Notes under the pieces: generated by a model | What the model was told of the DNA's origin: nothing | The model's database searches: none | What the model saw: the letters and a program-made list of their open reading frames with translations, nothing else | NCBI GenBank assembly: GCA_039513195.1 | Contig: JBCCRM010000005.1 | Location: 124,001 to 188,000, forward strand | Length of the DNA: 64,000 nucleotides | Direction: 5' to 3' | Source: Thermohalobaculum sp039513195 | GTDB taxonomy: Bacteria > Pseudomonadota > Alphaproteobacteria > Rhodobacterales > Rhodobacteraceae | Shown: one piece after another, positions 11,201 through 18,839 of the stretch | Numbering within the stretch: position 1 is the first letter of the stretch | How the letters are laid out: every line of letters begins with the position of its first letter | Translations under genes and position numbers: made by a program

Positions 11201-12756
11201 CGCGCCAGACTGTCCAGCTCTGAAGCCATGGCAGCCTGGGTCTTGCCCAGAAGGACCGCGCGGCAACTCAGCCGATGGCGTCGATGCGCTGCCGTCGCGA
11301 TCAGGCGCCGTCCCTCTGCCTCCGACGTATCAACGATGCGGTCGCGCCATTCCGCGGCGAGCGACTGCAATCCCTCTCGGGTTGCCGCGGACAACACCAA
11401 AGGCGGCATCGGACCATTCCCGCCGCTGTCGTCGATTGTCCGCTCCTCGACGGTCGGCTGGCGAAGAACAGCATGGGCGTTGGCGCCTCCGAAGCCGAAG
11501 GAATTCACTCCTGCCAGCCAGGGTGCCCCACCCGGCCGGCTGCCGAGGCGAACCGGCCGGGTCGCCACCGACAGCCCGAGCTCGTCGCATGGGATGTTTG
11601 GGTTCACCGTCTCCACATGCAGCGTGCTGGGATAGATGCCATTTTCCAGCGAAAGCTGCGCTTTTAGCAGACCGACCATGCCGGAGCCGGCCTCGAGATG
11701 TCCGACATTCGACTTCGCCGACCCGATCGGCAGGGGTGCCGTCCGCGCCTTTCCCAACGTCTCGCCAATCGCCGAGGCCTCGATCGGGTCACCGACCGCA
11801 GTGCCCGTGCCATGCGCTTCGACGAAAGCGAGCGCATCGCCTGTGACGCCGATCCGGCCATAGACCTGGCGAAGCAATCGCGCTTGATCGTCCCGCGACG
11901 GCATCGAAAGACCGATGGTGCGCCCGTCGGAGTTGATCCCCGTTTCGACCAGAACGCTGCGCACCGGTTCGCCACCGGATGTCGCGTCATCCAGCCGGCG
12001 GAGCACGAAGGCCACCGCCCCTTCCGCCCGGACATAACCGTCTGCGCCGGCGTCAAAGGCGCGGCAGAGGCCCGTGGGCGACAGCATCGCCGCGCGGGAG
12101 AACCCGACATAGTGATAGGGGGATAGGATGGCGTTCACGCCGCCGACAATCGCCGTGTCGACCTCGCCCGATCTCAGCGCTGCCAAGGCCTGGTGAAGCG
12201 CATAGAAGGACGACGAACAGGCCGTATCGACGGTGAAGCTCGGCCCCTTGAGATCCAGCGCATACGAGATCCGGTTCGACAGGATCGAGAGTGTGTTGCC
12301 GATCATGAACTGCGCCTCGATCCCGGCGGGATCGGCGCAAAACGAGAGGCCGTAATCGAGGCTCGACGCGCCCACGAAGACGCCGGTCGAGCCGCCGGAC
12401 AGCGCTGCGGGCGGCATTGCCGCAGCCTCCACCGCTTCCCAGGCGACCATCAGTAGCATCCGCTGCTGCGGATCCATCTGATGCGCCTCGCGCGGAGAAA
12501 TTCCAAAGAATCCGGGGTCGAAATCCCATAGCTCCTCCACCAGCCCTGCGGCCGAGGTGTAGGCGGTGCCCATGGTGTTGCGATCCGGATTGGTGAACCG
12601 CCCGACCGCCCAGCGGTCAGAGGTCACGGACCCAACCGCACAGCGCTCGTCCATCAGGAGCGACCAAAATGCCTTTGGATCTGGAGCTTGGGGGAGGCGA
12701 CAGGCATATCCTGTCACGGCAATTTCGCTCAGGGCCTGTGGGTCCCGTCGGCTCAT
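5209..12756 (-). CDS. rkpA: Highly reducing type I polyketide synthase (rkpA-like)
   Basis: A 2515-residue single-module synthase. Ketosynthase at about 9-430 with C180 (DTACSSS), H315 and H353. Acyltransferase at about 538-840 with S630 (GHSVG) and YPYH at 731-734. Dehydratase at about 903-1185 with H933 in HxxxGxxxxP and D1093 in DAALH. A C-methyltransferase-like region at about 1190-1560 lacks the glycine-rich SAM motif and is probably inactive. A structural ketoreductase-like region spans about 1570-1760. Enoylreductase at about 1770-2095 with HGAAGGVG (1917-1924). Ketoreductase at about 2112-2300 with GGLGGFG, an LDD motif, S2247/S2248 and Y2261. Acyl carrier protein with S2424 (LGFDSL). 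No thioesterase is present. Such a full reducing set should build a saturated chain iteratively, released by the coupled oxoamine synthase. Length and order resemble RkpA of Sinorhizobium meliloti. Confidence 0.93.
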   Translation of the reverse strand: MSRRDPQALSEIAVTGYACRLPQAPDPKAFWSLLMDERCAVGSVTSDRWAVGRFTNPDRNTMGTAYTSAAGLVEELWDFDPGFFGISPREAHQMDPQQRMLLMVAWEAVEAAAMPPAALSGGSTGVFVGASSLDYGLSFCADPAGIEAQFMIGNTLSILSNRISYALDLKGPSFTVDTACSSSFYALHQALAALRSGEVDTAIVGGVNAILSPYHYVGFSRAAMLSPTGLCRAFDAGADGYVRAEGAVAFVLRRLDDATSGGEPVRSVLVETGINSDGRTIGLSMPSRDDQARLLRQVYGRIGVTGDALAFVEAHGTGTAVGDPIEASAIGETLGKARTAPLPIGSAKSNVGHLEAGSGMVGLLKAQLSLENGIYPSTLHVETVNPNIPCDELGLSVATRPVRLGSRPGGAPWLAGVNSFGFGGANAHAVLRQPTVEERTIDDSGGNGPMPPLVLSAATREGLQSLAAEWRDRIVDTSEAEGRRLIATAAHRRHRLSCRAVLLGKTQAAMASELDSLARDRPTATAAIAEKAEREGKTAFVYAGNGSQWAGMGAGLYAEDEAYRTAFDAVAAEFASQTGADLIGIANGADLEARLDDSEIAQPLLFALQVALTEALAAQGLRPQLVMGHSVGEVAAAWAAGALGLPDAVRLIHARSRAVHPLRGLGGMAAVLTGVEAVEQAIADFALDGLVMAGDNSPRSVTLSGPEEELKRFADLARRRRIAVRLLNVAYPYHAPAMEQVRETLLDGIQGLTPRATGETAFVSATTGQQMPGTALDAEFWWQNARQPVRFRSAVEAMADLGCRVFLEIGPRPVLQSYVSDTMRGLGRSVAVTAALDGPTKPCSSAAAVAARAVAHGARIDETAFFGPKRAAAADMPAYPWALGHYRHAPTPEALNTLGRQEDHPLLGWSARDGDPSWQALIDAERLDWLADHVVDGAAVMPAAGFAEIALAAAASLFGEGPAELSDFDILQPLAVEKGQAPRIRTQVEPETGIVRIESRPQGSDQDWLLNARGTVARAPTGAEATEAEQSAALLAVEWTGTRLYRLLGEAGLSYGPSLQLVKSLRAGAGRAVAELAAPADAGRFLVHPAGLDAALHGIFPLIAAQMRERGVTGGETFLPVRMGRLTLLARGVAAVRADIQLLRLTDFGGEASIDLTDAEGRPVARLTGLRLKRVRLSRARHDGPIAWTERMVRLASEDTARNPLPMAWADPVARLRALGLAVTPGEMPEPDAGSLLVDAACRRVAWDAVSELAVAGICAEADNDHIHCSARPLYARLLGALQEDGAVADCEATGGSSQPVLRLAAEAPYPSMAAAVDALIAEAPERSGDLMALFRVATQLPERLREGLETAMPARLAADHSPVRRVVWQALERLATDLIDAWPARRRLAILVLGDVPPHFRDRMMASDSVDSLVLSDPDGRISDLNARGLPPGAGGRCKGLALEEALAAGPYDIVLSADRFADLGEAGVPALAETLAPGALLVGVESAPDLFTDMLGGLSEGWWTGSAMADLPLSHRRGGTEWAEMLAAEGFCQAGSLVLSTPTHPAHLVTAIREPAAVKAEASAEERARHVIVFHDPTVAGASEAETIAEALGALGIDSHAAPLPDPVAPWPVPDRMTDVVVCPPITKRGMPGRGGRTHREGQRRVSLLRRLLAGGDAPARAWVVTRGARIDGAASGAAADHRPADAALRGLARVLVNEYPGTDIRQIDLDPAMDPAAGAARAAAVIAKPGVERELFLDADGALAPRVEPLPNPAVAATTAHAGAETGRILTLEREGSLDSLSWRPTSRRAPGKGEVEIAVAATGLNFRDVMWAQRLLPAEALEAGFAGPTLGMECSGVVTRCGKGSGLEEGQRVIAFAPAAFASHVTLPAAVVAPLPDTLSFEAGAALPTIFLTAQYALAELAHVAPGETVLVHGAAGGVGLAALQIARSRGARVFATAGRPEKRALVKLLGAERVFDSRSLAFADEVLAATYGEGVDVVLNSLAGEAMARSIACLRPFGRFVELGKQDYYANSRIGLRPFRQNLSYFGVDADQLVSARPDLAKRMFGELLDGFASGALSPPPLQVFDAGEAVSAFRLMQRADHVGKIVIRGPEVPTPAAKTAGEAVGNGPWLIVGGLGGFGLATARWLAAKGVERLWLTSRSGVAQPGGEAILGEIRAAGTRVETCAVDVCDREAMEVLIARIEAEGCPVEGVVHAAMVLDDAPFAELDPRRFDAVMRPKFEGAQLLDRVSRQLSPRHFLLYSSVTTLFGNPGQAPYVAANAALESLAAQRRAAGLPALAIAWGPIRDQGYLAREAETREFLARRLDDALMSADEALAGLGALLAAPGLPPMVAYAPMQWGRLADDLPMVQSTLFSLVDRAARRGSGSAHDFLAELEGLDDDAARKHIQRQLIAETARILRQPEGDLDPYRPLTELGFDSLMAVDLKMSAEEQLGISLPLMTLGDQVTLADLAQKVLTRIRSTEPGEAGSEPEGEMGALVAKHVAIGGGEEVQSAVNRIAEQVRRAGGGGS

Positions 12757-13378
12757 TTTTCTTCGTCCACCCCGTCCCGGTTTGACCTGCTCGATCCGGC
12801 GGGACGCCCCAGCCGGACAATTCGTCTACCGTGCTATCCCTGTGGCCTCAACTTCACAGGTTGCCCGTTTTTCTTGGTTACAGTCTTTGGAAACCCCCTT
12901 TCAAATGACGTCTTTGCCGCACTTGCATTGGAATCTACCCCAAGTACGTACTTCACTATATCGCGCTGCAAAATTCATTGTCACCATTCTGTTTTGGGTC
13001 CCCGTCCGACTTGTTGGGCCTTCCCACGCCGCGAGGGCTGTGTTCAAACACCTTATGCCGGCTGGTACGGGGCACGGCGGAGCTTCCGGTGCCCCTAGGG
13101 ACACCGCCACAAGCGCCCAGACTAGGTCCGTGTCGTGCGATAGCAAAGGGGGCAAGGGCACAAAATCCTGTGGATCGGTTGGCTGCCACTACATGTGGTA
13201 ACCAGCCGAAGCGTGGAAGTCTGCCCGAGCGCTCGCCAAATCCTGGCTCTTCGGTGTAATCTCGGGCGGTGGCCGCCGGTACAGTTTGCGGGCGGCACGG
13301 GTTATCGGCACGGATCACATCAGGGCTGCGCTGTGAGGCTCGCGCGGCCCTTGGGGCGGAGCAGGAGACGGCGAGGGG
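12757..13378. other. Divergent intergenic region between rkpA-like and glycosyltransferase genes
   Basis: This 622-base gap separates two divergently transcribed genes and must contain their control regions. Its middle (about 12850-13010) looks clearly less GC-rich than the surrounding genes. No protein with a plausible start, ribosome-binding site or family resemblance was found on either strand, and no RNA gene was recognised. Confidence 0.6.
12823..12851 (-). promoter_or_regulatory. Candidate promoter of the polyketide synthase operon
   Basis: On the minus strand TTGAGG (12851-12846) is followed after 17 bases by TAGACG (12828-12823), 67 bases before the synthase ATG. The hexamers are imperfect, so this is only a candidate. 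Confidence 0.3.
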
Positions 13379-16006
13379 ATGCTGAAACGGACAGGCGCGG
13401 GCGCGGCTTCGGCCGCTGTCCAGCGAATCGCCGTACTGGGCTCATTCCTTCCGGCAGGTGGCGGCGATGCGGTCTTCTCTGCGGCGCTGGTCCGGGGCTT
13501 GCGAGCCACAGGCCATGCGGTTTGCACGCTCTGCCGCCGCGACCGCGGACGGGCCGAGACGGTACTTCCGCGGCGGCCCGGGCGCTTGCCGGAAGATCTG
13601 GGCGCCTGGCGGCCCGATTTCTTCATCGAGATCGAGAGCCAGGACCCACGCGATGCGCGCATGGTCGCGCCCGGCTTTTCTGCGAAAGCGCTTCTGGACC
13701 TGCCAGGGGCCGCGATCCGAGCTGTGTCCTTTCGCCAGGCCGTCGGTCGGGTGGCGGCGCGTCGTCTGCGGGTGATCATCGCGCCTGCGGGCGGGAAGCC
13801 GAGCGACGCTGTGGGGCGAAAGACACTCCGGATCGCGCGGAGTGCGGTGATGGCCGATCCGACAAAGGCCGCTGCGGCGTTGATCCAGGCGCTCGACCTC
13901 GGGGCGCCGGACGGACCGCCAGGCGCTAGGCCCGCGGGCGACGTCGCGTTGTTGTCGGAAACCTGGGCAGCGCATGACTTCTCCCGCCATGCGCTGATCC
14001 TGAGGATCCGGAAGGGTGCCACGACGGGCCGTGCGCCGGGTCCGTTCCTTCCCGGCGACGGCCCGCGCACGGCCATGGCGAATGCGCCGGAGCCTGGCAT
14101 GGCGGATGCCAAGCTGCCCATGTCGCGTTTTATGGCCCATGCGCGGGCTGCGCTGCGGGTGGAGGAGGAGTTCGATCTTGCCGACCCCTGGCAGGCCGAT
14201 GGGTTTGCGCGCTGGTATCTCTCTGCGGTGCCAAAAACGTTTCGCGGAATGATCGCGCCGGTGTCGGACGCTTTGCGGGATCACCTGGCCCAGGACGCAG
14301 CGCCATCTGGCGCAGGGCTTTGCCGCGTCAGCCGGTTGTTGGCGGCGGAGGCGACGTCCGTGAACCCAACCTTGCTGGCGGCGGGCCGCGGCCGCGCTAT
14401 CGCCGAATGGTGGTATCTGGCGCATGAGCCAGCCAGGCGTTTCCATGCTGCGCTGACCCCGGATTACTGCCGGGCGGAGGCGGCGCGCGTCCCCGCGGCG
14501 GGCCGCGGACAGCCTTTCGACATGCCGGAAATCCTGTGGCGCGCATTGGTAGAGAACGAGGCGTATCGGAAGCTCTATCCGCCTGCCGATCCATCGGCGC
14601 GGGTAGCCTTCGTTTATGACCAGCTCTTGAACAGCTTCGATACTCCGATCCGAGCGCAGCGTTTCGATGGCCCGGTGCGCGCCTGGTTCGCCGGGCCGGT
14701 TGATGGGCGCAAGGGCGCCGTTAGCCGGTTCGAGTTGCTGACGGCCTTCTATTGCGCAGAAGCAGCAACCTCGCCGGAGGATTTGCTCGATCCCGCCGGG
14801 TCCGACGCGATCCGCCATTGGTTTCGAGCGACGGTCTGCGCCGTCCACCCGCCCTTCGAGGCATTCGCGACTAAGGCATCGCCCGAAGAGGACCGGGCTT
14901 TCGAGCTGATCGGCATGGCGGGGAGCGAGAGCGGACTGGGGGCCAATCTGTGGATGAGCGCCGAGGCGTTGGCGCGCGCCGGCGTCACCCCCCGGATCAG
15001 GAATGCCGACCAGGGGTTTTCCGAGGTGCCTGCCAGGGCGATCGGCAAGGGTGACGGGCAGACGGCGCGCAAGGCCGCACTGGTGCATCTAAACGCCGAT
15101 GCTGTGCCGCAGGTGCTGTGCCACCCGCTGTTCGACCGTCACCCGGACCTCTATGCTATCGGCTTCTTGCTTTGGGAGTTCGACCGCATCCCCGACAGCC
15201 ATCGCCTGGCGATGGATATGCTGGACGAGATCTGGTGTCCCTCCACCTTCCTGTCCGACGTCTATGCCAGAGAGACCGGGCGGCCGGTGCGCACGGTGCT
15301 AAAGGGGCTGGAGCTGCCGGAGGTGGCCCCGATGTCGAAACAGGCGATGGGCGTCGAAGGCGACGAATTCACATTCCTGGTGAGTTTCGACTTCCATTCT
15401 TCGGTCGAGCGGAAGAACCCGCTCGCTGGCGCCATAGCCTTCACCCGGGCGTTCCAGGCGGGCGAAAAGGTGCGCCTGATCGTCAAGACCACGCAGGTCG
15501 TCCGCGGTCATTGGGGCGACCCCCATGGCCAATGGCCGCAGATCGCCGCGCTGGCGGAGGCAGATCCGCGCATCCGGATTGTTGCCGACAAGATGGCGTT
15601 CGATAGCTATCTCGGCATGATAAAGGGCTGCGATTGCCTGGTCTCGCCCCACCGAGCCGAGGGCTTCGGCTATCTGCCCGCCTATGCGCTGATCTTTGGC
15701 CGGCCGGTGATCGCAACCGACTACTCCGGCACCGCCGACTTCATCACCGCCGACACCGGCTATCCTGTTGCATGGCACCGGCGCGAGGTTCGGTCGGCGG
15801 AGGCGATGTTTCCGATCCATGGCGCGTCATGGGCGGATATCGACGCGGATGCCCTGGCGGCTGCGATGCGGAGCGTCTACGAGGATCGGGAAACCGCCGT
15901 CGGCCGGGCCGCCCGTGGCCAGGCGCTGATGCGGGACCGCTTTTCGGTCGCCGCGCAGGCGGAGCGATACCGGGTGCGGCTGAGAGAGATCGGCATCCTC
16001 GCATGA
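13379..16006 (+). CDS. Large glycosyltransferase, GT4-like C-terminal domain (paralogue 1)
   Basis: An 875-residue protein starting at an ATG behind a GGAGACGGCGAGGGG-type ribosome-binding region. The N-terminal ~480 residues are unassigned but begin with a Rossmann-like strand (RIAVLGSFLPAGGGDAV). The C-terminal part resembles GT4 enzymes: HLNADAVPQ, GFLLWEFDRIP, WCPSTFLSDVY, FDFHSSVERKNP and HRAEGFGY at about 758-765, followed by the nucleotide-sugar-binding loop. It is clearly related to the protein encoded at 18836-21337. The two probably build the capsule polymer in the cytoplasm. Its stop overlaps the kpsT start by ATGA. Sugar specificity cannot be read from the sequence. Confidence 0.85.
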   Translation: MLKRTGAGAASAAVQRIAVLGSFLPAGGGDAVFSAALVRGLRATGHAVCTLCRRDRGRAETVLPRRPGRLPEDLGAWRPDFFIEIESQDPRDARMVAPGFSAKALLDLPGAAIRAVSFRQAVGRVAARRLRVIIAPAGGKPSDAVGRKTLRIARSAVMADPTKAAAALIQALDLGAPDGPPGARPAGDVALLSETWAAHDFSRHALILRIRKGATTGRAPGPFLPGDGPRTAMANAPEPGMADAKLPMSRFMAHARAALRVEEEFDLADPWQADGFARWYLSAVPKTFRGMIAPVSDALRDHLAQDAAPSGAGLCRVSRLLAAEATSVNPTLLAAGRGRAIAEWWYLAHEPARRFHAALTPDYCRAEAARVPAAGRGQPFDMPEILWRALVENEAYRKLYPPADPSARVAFVYDQLLNSFDTPIRAQRFDGPVRAWFAGPVDGRKGAVSRFELLTAFYCAEAATSPEDLLDPAGSDAIRHWFRATVCAVHPPFEAFATKASPEEDRAFELIGMAGSESGLGANLWMSAEALARAGVTPRIRNADQGFSEVPARAIGKGDGQTARKAALVHLNADAVPQVLCHPLFDRHPDLYAIGFLLWEFDRIPDSHRLAMDMLDEIWCPSTFLSDVYARETGRPVRTVLKGLELPEVAPMSKQAMGVEGDEFTFLVSFDFHSSVERKNPLAGAIAFTRAFQAGEKVRLIVKTTQVVRGHWGDPHGQWPQIAALAEADPRIRIVADKMAFDSYLGMIKGCDCLVSPHRAEGFGYLPAYALIFGRPVIATDYSGTADFITADTGYPVAWHRREVRSAEAMFPIHGASWADIDADALAAAMRSVYEDRETAVGRAARGQALMRDRFSVAAQAERYRVRLREIGILA

Positions 16007-16725
16007 TGGACAGCGACACCAATGGCGATGCCGAGATGGCGGATGGCCGGGTTGTCCTGCGTCTCGAACGGGTGACCAAGTCGGATGGCCGCAAGCTGAT
16101 CCTCAGCGATCTGTCGGCCCGCTTTTCGACCGGCGAGCTTACCGCGATCGTCGGCGCGCGGGGCTGCGGCAAGAGCCTGCTGTTGCGAGTGATTTCCGGG
16201 CAGCGGGTGCCGGACAGCGGGCACGTCGTCCTATCCGGCCCGCCGGCGCCGCAGGTGGCCGCCGGCTGGGCGCTGCACACTGCGGGCAGTTTGGAGCGGG
16301 GGCTCGGCATGATTGCCGCCGCCTATGGCATTCAGACCAAAAGCTATGTGGCTGCCGTCGCCTCGCTCCTCGACGACCCGACGGTGTTGACCAAACCGTT
16401 CAAGGAGGTGCCCGGGGTCGACCGCAGTTTGGTGATGTATGCCTGCAGCTATCTGGTGCCGGCCGAGGTCTATTTGGCGGATGGTTCGCTGTTGCCCAAT
16501 GCGCCGCATCTTCGCGCGCGGTTGGAGCCGTTGTTCCTGGATCTGCGCGCGCGGGCGACGGTGATCCTGGTGACCCATGACCCGCTGGTCGCCCGCCGCA
16601 ACGACGCCAACCGTTTTGCCATCCTGTCGCGGGGCAAACTGCGCTTCTTCCCGGATCTGGACCAGTTGACCGATGCGTTCGGCGCGCCCTCCGACCCGCC
16701 TATGGCGTCCGAAGAGACGCCGTGA
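16003..16725 (+). CDS. kpsT: KpsT-like capsule ABC transporter ATP-binding protein with degenerate motifs
   Basis: A 240-residue ABC ATPase-like protein beginning at ATG 16003 inside an ATGA overlap with the glycosyltransferase. Walker A is intact (GARGCGKS, 51-58) and the H-loop H192 is present (LVTHDP). The signature motif, SSGM in E. coli KpsT, is replaced by PGVD (137-140), and Walker B reads VYLADG (156-161), with glycine where the catalytic glutamate should be. It may therefore bind but hardly hydrolyse ATP. Position between two capsule glycosyltransferases and near kpsM identifies it as the KpsT of this locus. Its last 26 bases overlap the 3' end of the convergent kpsE gene. Confidence 0.8.
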   Translation: MMDSDTNGDAEMADGRVVLRLERVTKSDGRKLILSDLSARFSTGELTAIVGARGCGKSLLLRVISGQRVPDSGHVVLSGPPAPQVAAGWALHTAGSLERGLGMIAAAYGIQTKSYVAAVASLLDDPTVLTKPFKEVPGVDRSLVMYACSYLVPAEVYLADGSLLPNAPHLRARLEPLFLDLRARATVILVTHDPLVARRNDANRFAILSRGKLRFFPDLDQLTDAFGAPSDPPMASEETP

Positions 16726-17896
16726 AGATGCGCAGCACCAGCCAGATCGCAAACGCAATGCCGGTATATTTCAGCACTTCGAGCCAGCGGATCGGCATGG
16801 TTGAAAGGATCGGGCGGCGCGGCGTCACGAAGACGACCAATTGCACACGGCTCAGTTCGGCATTGGCCTGGGCCTGCTGACGCAGCTCTAGCGTCGAGAC
16901 AAAGGTGTCCCGGGCGATCTGGTACTGGTTTTCCAGCCGCTCATACTCGTTGAGCTGCTCCGGCAGGAATTGATCGGCCGGCCCCCCGCCAAAACTGTCC
17001 CGCTCGGCGCTGATCTGGGCGAGCAGGCTTTCAATCCGCTTTTCCAGCACCGAGATCTGCGGCGAGTTCGGCACGTTCTGACGCAGTGTGCGCAGGCGCA
17101 CGCGCGCATCGGTCAATTGATCTGTCAGCTGCGCGATCATCGTCAGGATCGTCTCGCCCTCGCCCTCCGGCGTGATAACCCGGTTGCGGCGGCGGAAATC
17201 CTCGATCTCGGCGAGGGCCTGAGCCAGCCGGGTCTCTGCCGTCGCGAATTCCTTGTCGACAAAGGCCAGCATCTCGGTCTGCGCCTCTTCCGAGAGCTGG
17301 TCGACCAGGCGGTCCAGCATCTCGACCAGCGCATCGGCGATCCGCCGGGAGTCGTCCGGGTGATAGGCGCTGACGGTCACGGTGGTGATGCCGGTGATCA
17401 CGTCGAAGGTGACGGTGATGGCGCTTTCCCAAAACTCCAACAACTCCTCCGGCGCGATGGTCGGCTCGTAGCCGCGCACCGGGTCGTCGCCATCGCGGTC
17501 GAGCATCTCGCGCAGCGGCACCCGTGCCTCCAGATCCGCCAGGGCGGCAGGAGAGACGAGATAGTCTTCGAGAATAAAGCTGTCGCCGGCCATCTGCAGC
17601 GCGCTGGCAGCAGCGCCCAGGACACCGCCGACATCGTCGCTGCCTTCCTGGATCGCGCCGCCGCGCACGGCATAGCGGAACTCCGAAACATAGCGGTCCA
17701 CCGCGATCGTGTAGAAATAGAGCGCGGCGAGCAGCGCCGGCACGCAAACCCCAGCAGCAAAGCCGACAAAGGGCCAGAAGAACGACCGGCGTGCCATTTT
17801 GAGCGGCGGCAGCGGTTGCGCCTGGGGCACAGCCTTTGGCCTCGGACGGCGCGGTGCGGCCCGGCGGTCGGCGACCAGAGGATTGTCTGCCTTCAT
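16700..17896 (-). CDS. kpsE: Capsule export inner-membrane polysaccharide co-polymerase, KpsE/Wzz type
   Basis: A 398-residue protein with a short cytoplasmic N-terminus rich in proline and arginine, a membrane helix at about 39-62, a long periplasmic domain with heptad-like charged segments (about 190-330), and a proline-containing stretch (TPRRPILSTMP) leading into a second membrane helix near 375-392. This is the layout of KpsE/RkpR/CtrB proteins, which bridge the KpsMT transporter and the outer-membrane channel. The start MKADNPLV at 17896 is preferred; the frame stays open upstream but that part overlaps kpsM and has no membrane-protein character. The gene is on the strand opposite to kpsT and kpsM. 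Confidence 0.87.
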   Translation of the reverse strand: MKADNPLVADRRAAPRRPRPKAVPQAQPLPPLKMARRSFFWPFVGFAAGVCVPALLAALYFYTIAVDRYVSEFRYAVRGGAIQEGSDDVGGVLGAAASALQMAGDSFILEDYLVSPAALADLEARVPLREMLDRDGDDPVRGYEPTIAPEELLEFWESAITVTFDVITGITTVTVSAYHPDDSRRIADALVEMLDRLVDQLSEEAQTEMLAFVDKEFATAETRLAQALAEIEDFRRRNRVITPEGEGETILTMIAQLTDQLTDARVRLRTLRQNVPNSPQISVLEKRIESLLAQISAERDSFGGGPADQFLPEQLNEYERLENQYQIARDTFVSTLELRQQAQANAELSRVQLVVFVTPRRPILSTMPIRWLEVLKYTGIAFAIWLVLRIFTASLRTP

Positions 17897-18005
17897 CCCG
17901 TTATCCGTCCCGGCCCAGTGGCCCCATCCGGTCATTCTTTGCGCCGCGCCGCTCCCGTTTCGCTGCGCCGCCGCATCGTGCTTGCACCCCGGCTGCCGCA
18001 TCGAT

Positions 18006-18839
18006 ATGGACTGGGAAGCGGTGAAACAGCCTGCTGGTCTAAAGATCTTGTATGGAAGTACTGCCTCCCGATCAATCCTGGACCGTCTCAATCTGATTTG
18101 GACGCTCCTTTGGCAGAGTTTCGTGCCGCGCAATAAGCGCGAAAGCATGAAACTTGTCTGGGTTTTTCTGGAACCGGCCGGCCAGTTGGCGGTTTTGGTG
18201 ATCGTCTTTTCGCTGGTCGGCAAGACTGCGGATTACGGGCGCAGTTTCCCGATCTTTTTGTTGACCGGGATCAGCATGCTCACCCTCTATAACGCCGCGT
18301 CGCAATCGGTGGCGGTGGCGGTCATTTCGCTGCCGAGCCCAGTGCGACTGCCGCATATCGGTCTGTTCCATGACGCGATTGCGCAGCTCTTGTTCGCCTG
18401 GATCACCACCTTTCTGTCGGTGCTGCTGATTTGGGGCTTCATAACCTGGTATGAGGGGCACGCGACAATGCCCCAGGATTGGTTTCGCTGCCTCGGTGCC
18501 CTGGGTCTGGCAGGGTTCCTCGGCTTTGGCATGGGCATGATCCGGGGCTATTGCAAACAATTCATCCCAGCGCTCGACCGAATTTACACGGTGTTTCGCC
18601 GGGCGCTCTTGTTCATCTCCGGCATCTTCTATGTGCCGTCCTTTCTGCCGCCATTTTTCCGCGATGCCCTGGCCTGGAACCCAATCCTTCAGGCGGTCGA
18701 GATGAACCGGAAAGGCTTTTATGGCGAGGACTATCCCAGCATCGTCTTCTCGCTGGAGTATCTGGTCACATTCGTGCTCTCGGCGGTGACCTTCGGCATG
18801 TTGCTGTTGTGGTTCGAGCGTAGGCGGATCATGGGATGA
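18006..18839 (+). CDS. kpsM: Capsule ABC transporter permease, KpsM/ABC-2 type
   Basis: A 277-residue inner-membrane protein with about six hydrophobic helices and the ABC-2 permease pattern: NLIWTLLWQSF near the N-terminus, VFLEPAGQLAVLVIVFSLVG, FLLTGISMLTLY and a C-terminal ALAWNPILQAVEMNRKGFYG segment typical of KpsM/Wzm. With KpsT it should move the lipid-linked capsule chain across the inner membrane. The ATG at 18006 is chosen from family length; the frame is open further upstream. It ends in an ATGA overlap with the second glycosyltransferase gene. Start divergent from kpsE with about 110 bases between them. Confidence 0.9.
   Translation: MDWEAVKQPAGLKILYGSTASRSILDRLNLIWTLLWQSFVPRNKRESMKLVWVFLEPAGQLAVLVIVFSLVGKTADYGRSFPIFLLTGISMLTLYNAASQSVAVAVISLPSPVRLPHIGLFHDAIAQLLFAWITTFLSVLLIWGFITWYEGHATMPQDWFRCLGALGLAGFLGFGMGMIRGYCKQFIPALDRIYTVFRRALLFISGIFYVPSFLPPFFRDALAWNPILQAVEMNRKGFYGEDYPSIVFSLEYLVTFVLSAVTFGMLLLWFERRRIMG

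Noticed and set aside
13442..15088. A 548-codon minus-strand frame opposite glycosyltransferase 1
   Set aside because: The plus-strand frame has a ribosome-binding site, GT4 motifs and a paralogue; the minus frame has none of these.
17897..18223. A longer kpsE start at 18223
   Set aside because: It would overlap the start of kpsM on the other strand and add 109 residues without membrane-protein or family features; ATG 17896 gives the normal KpsE layout.
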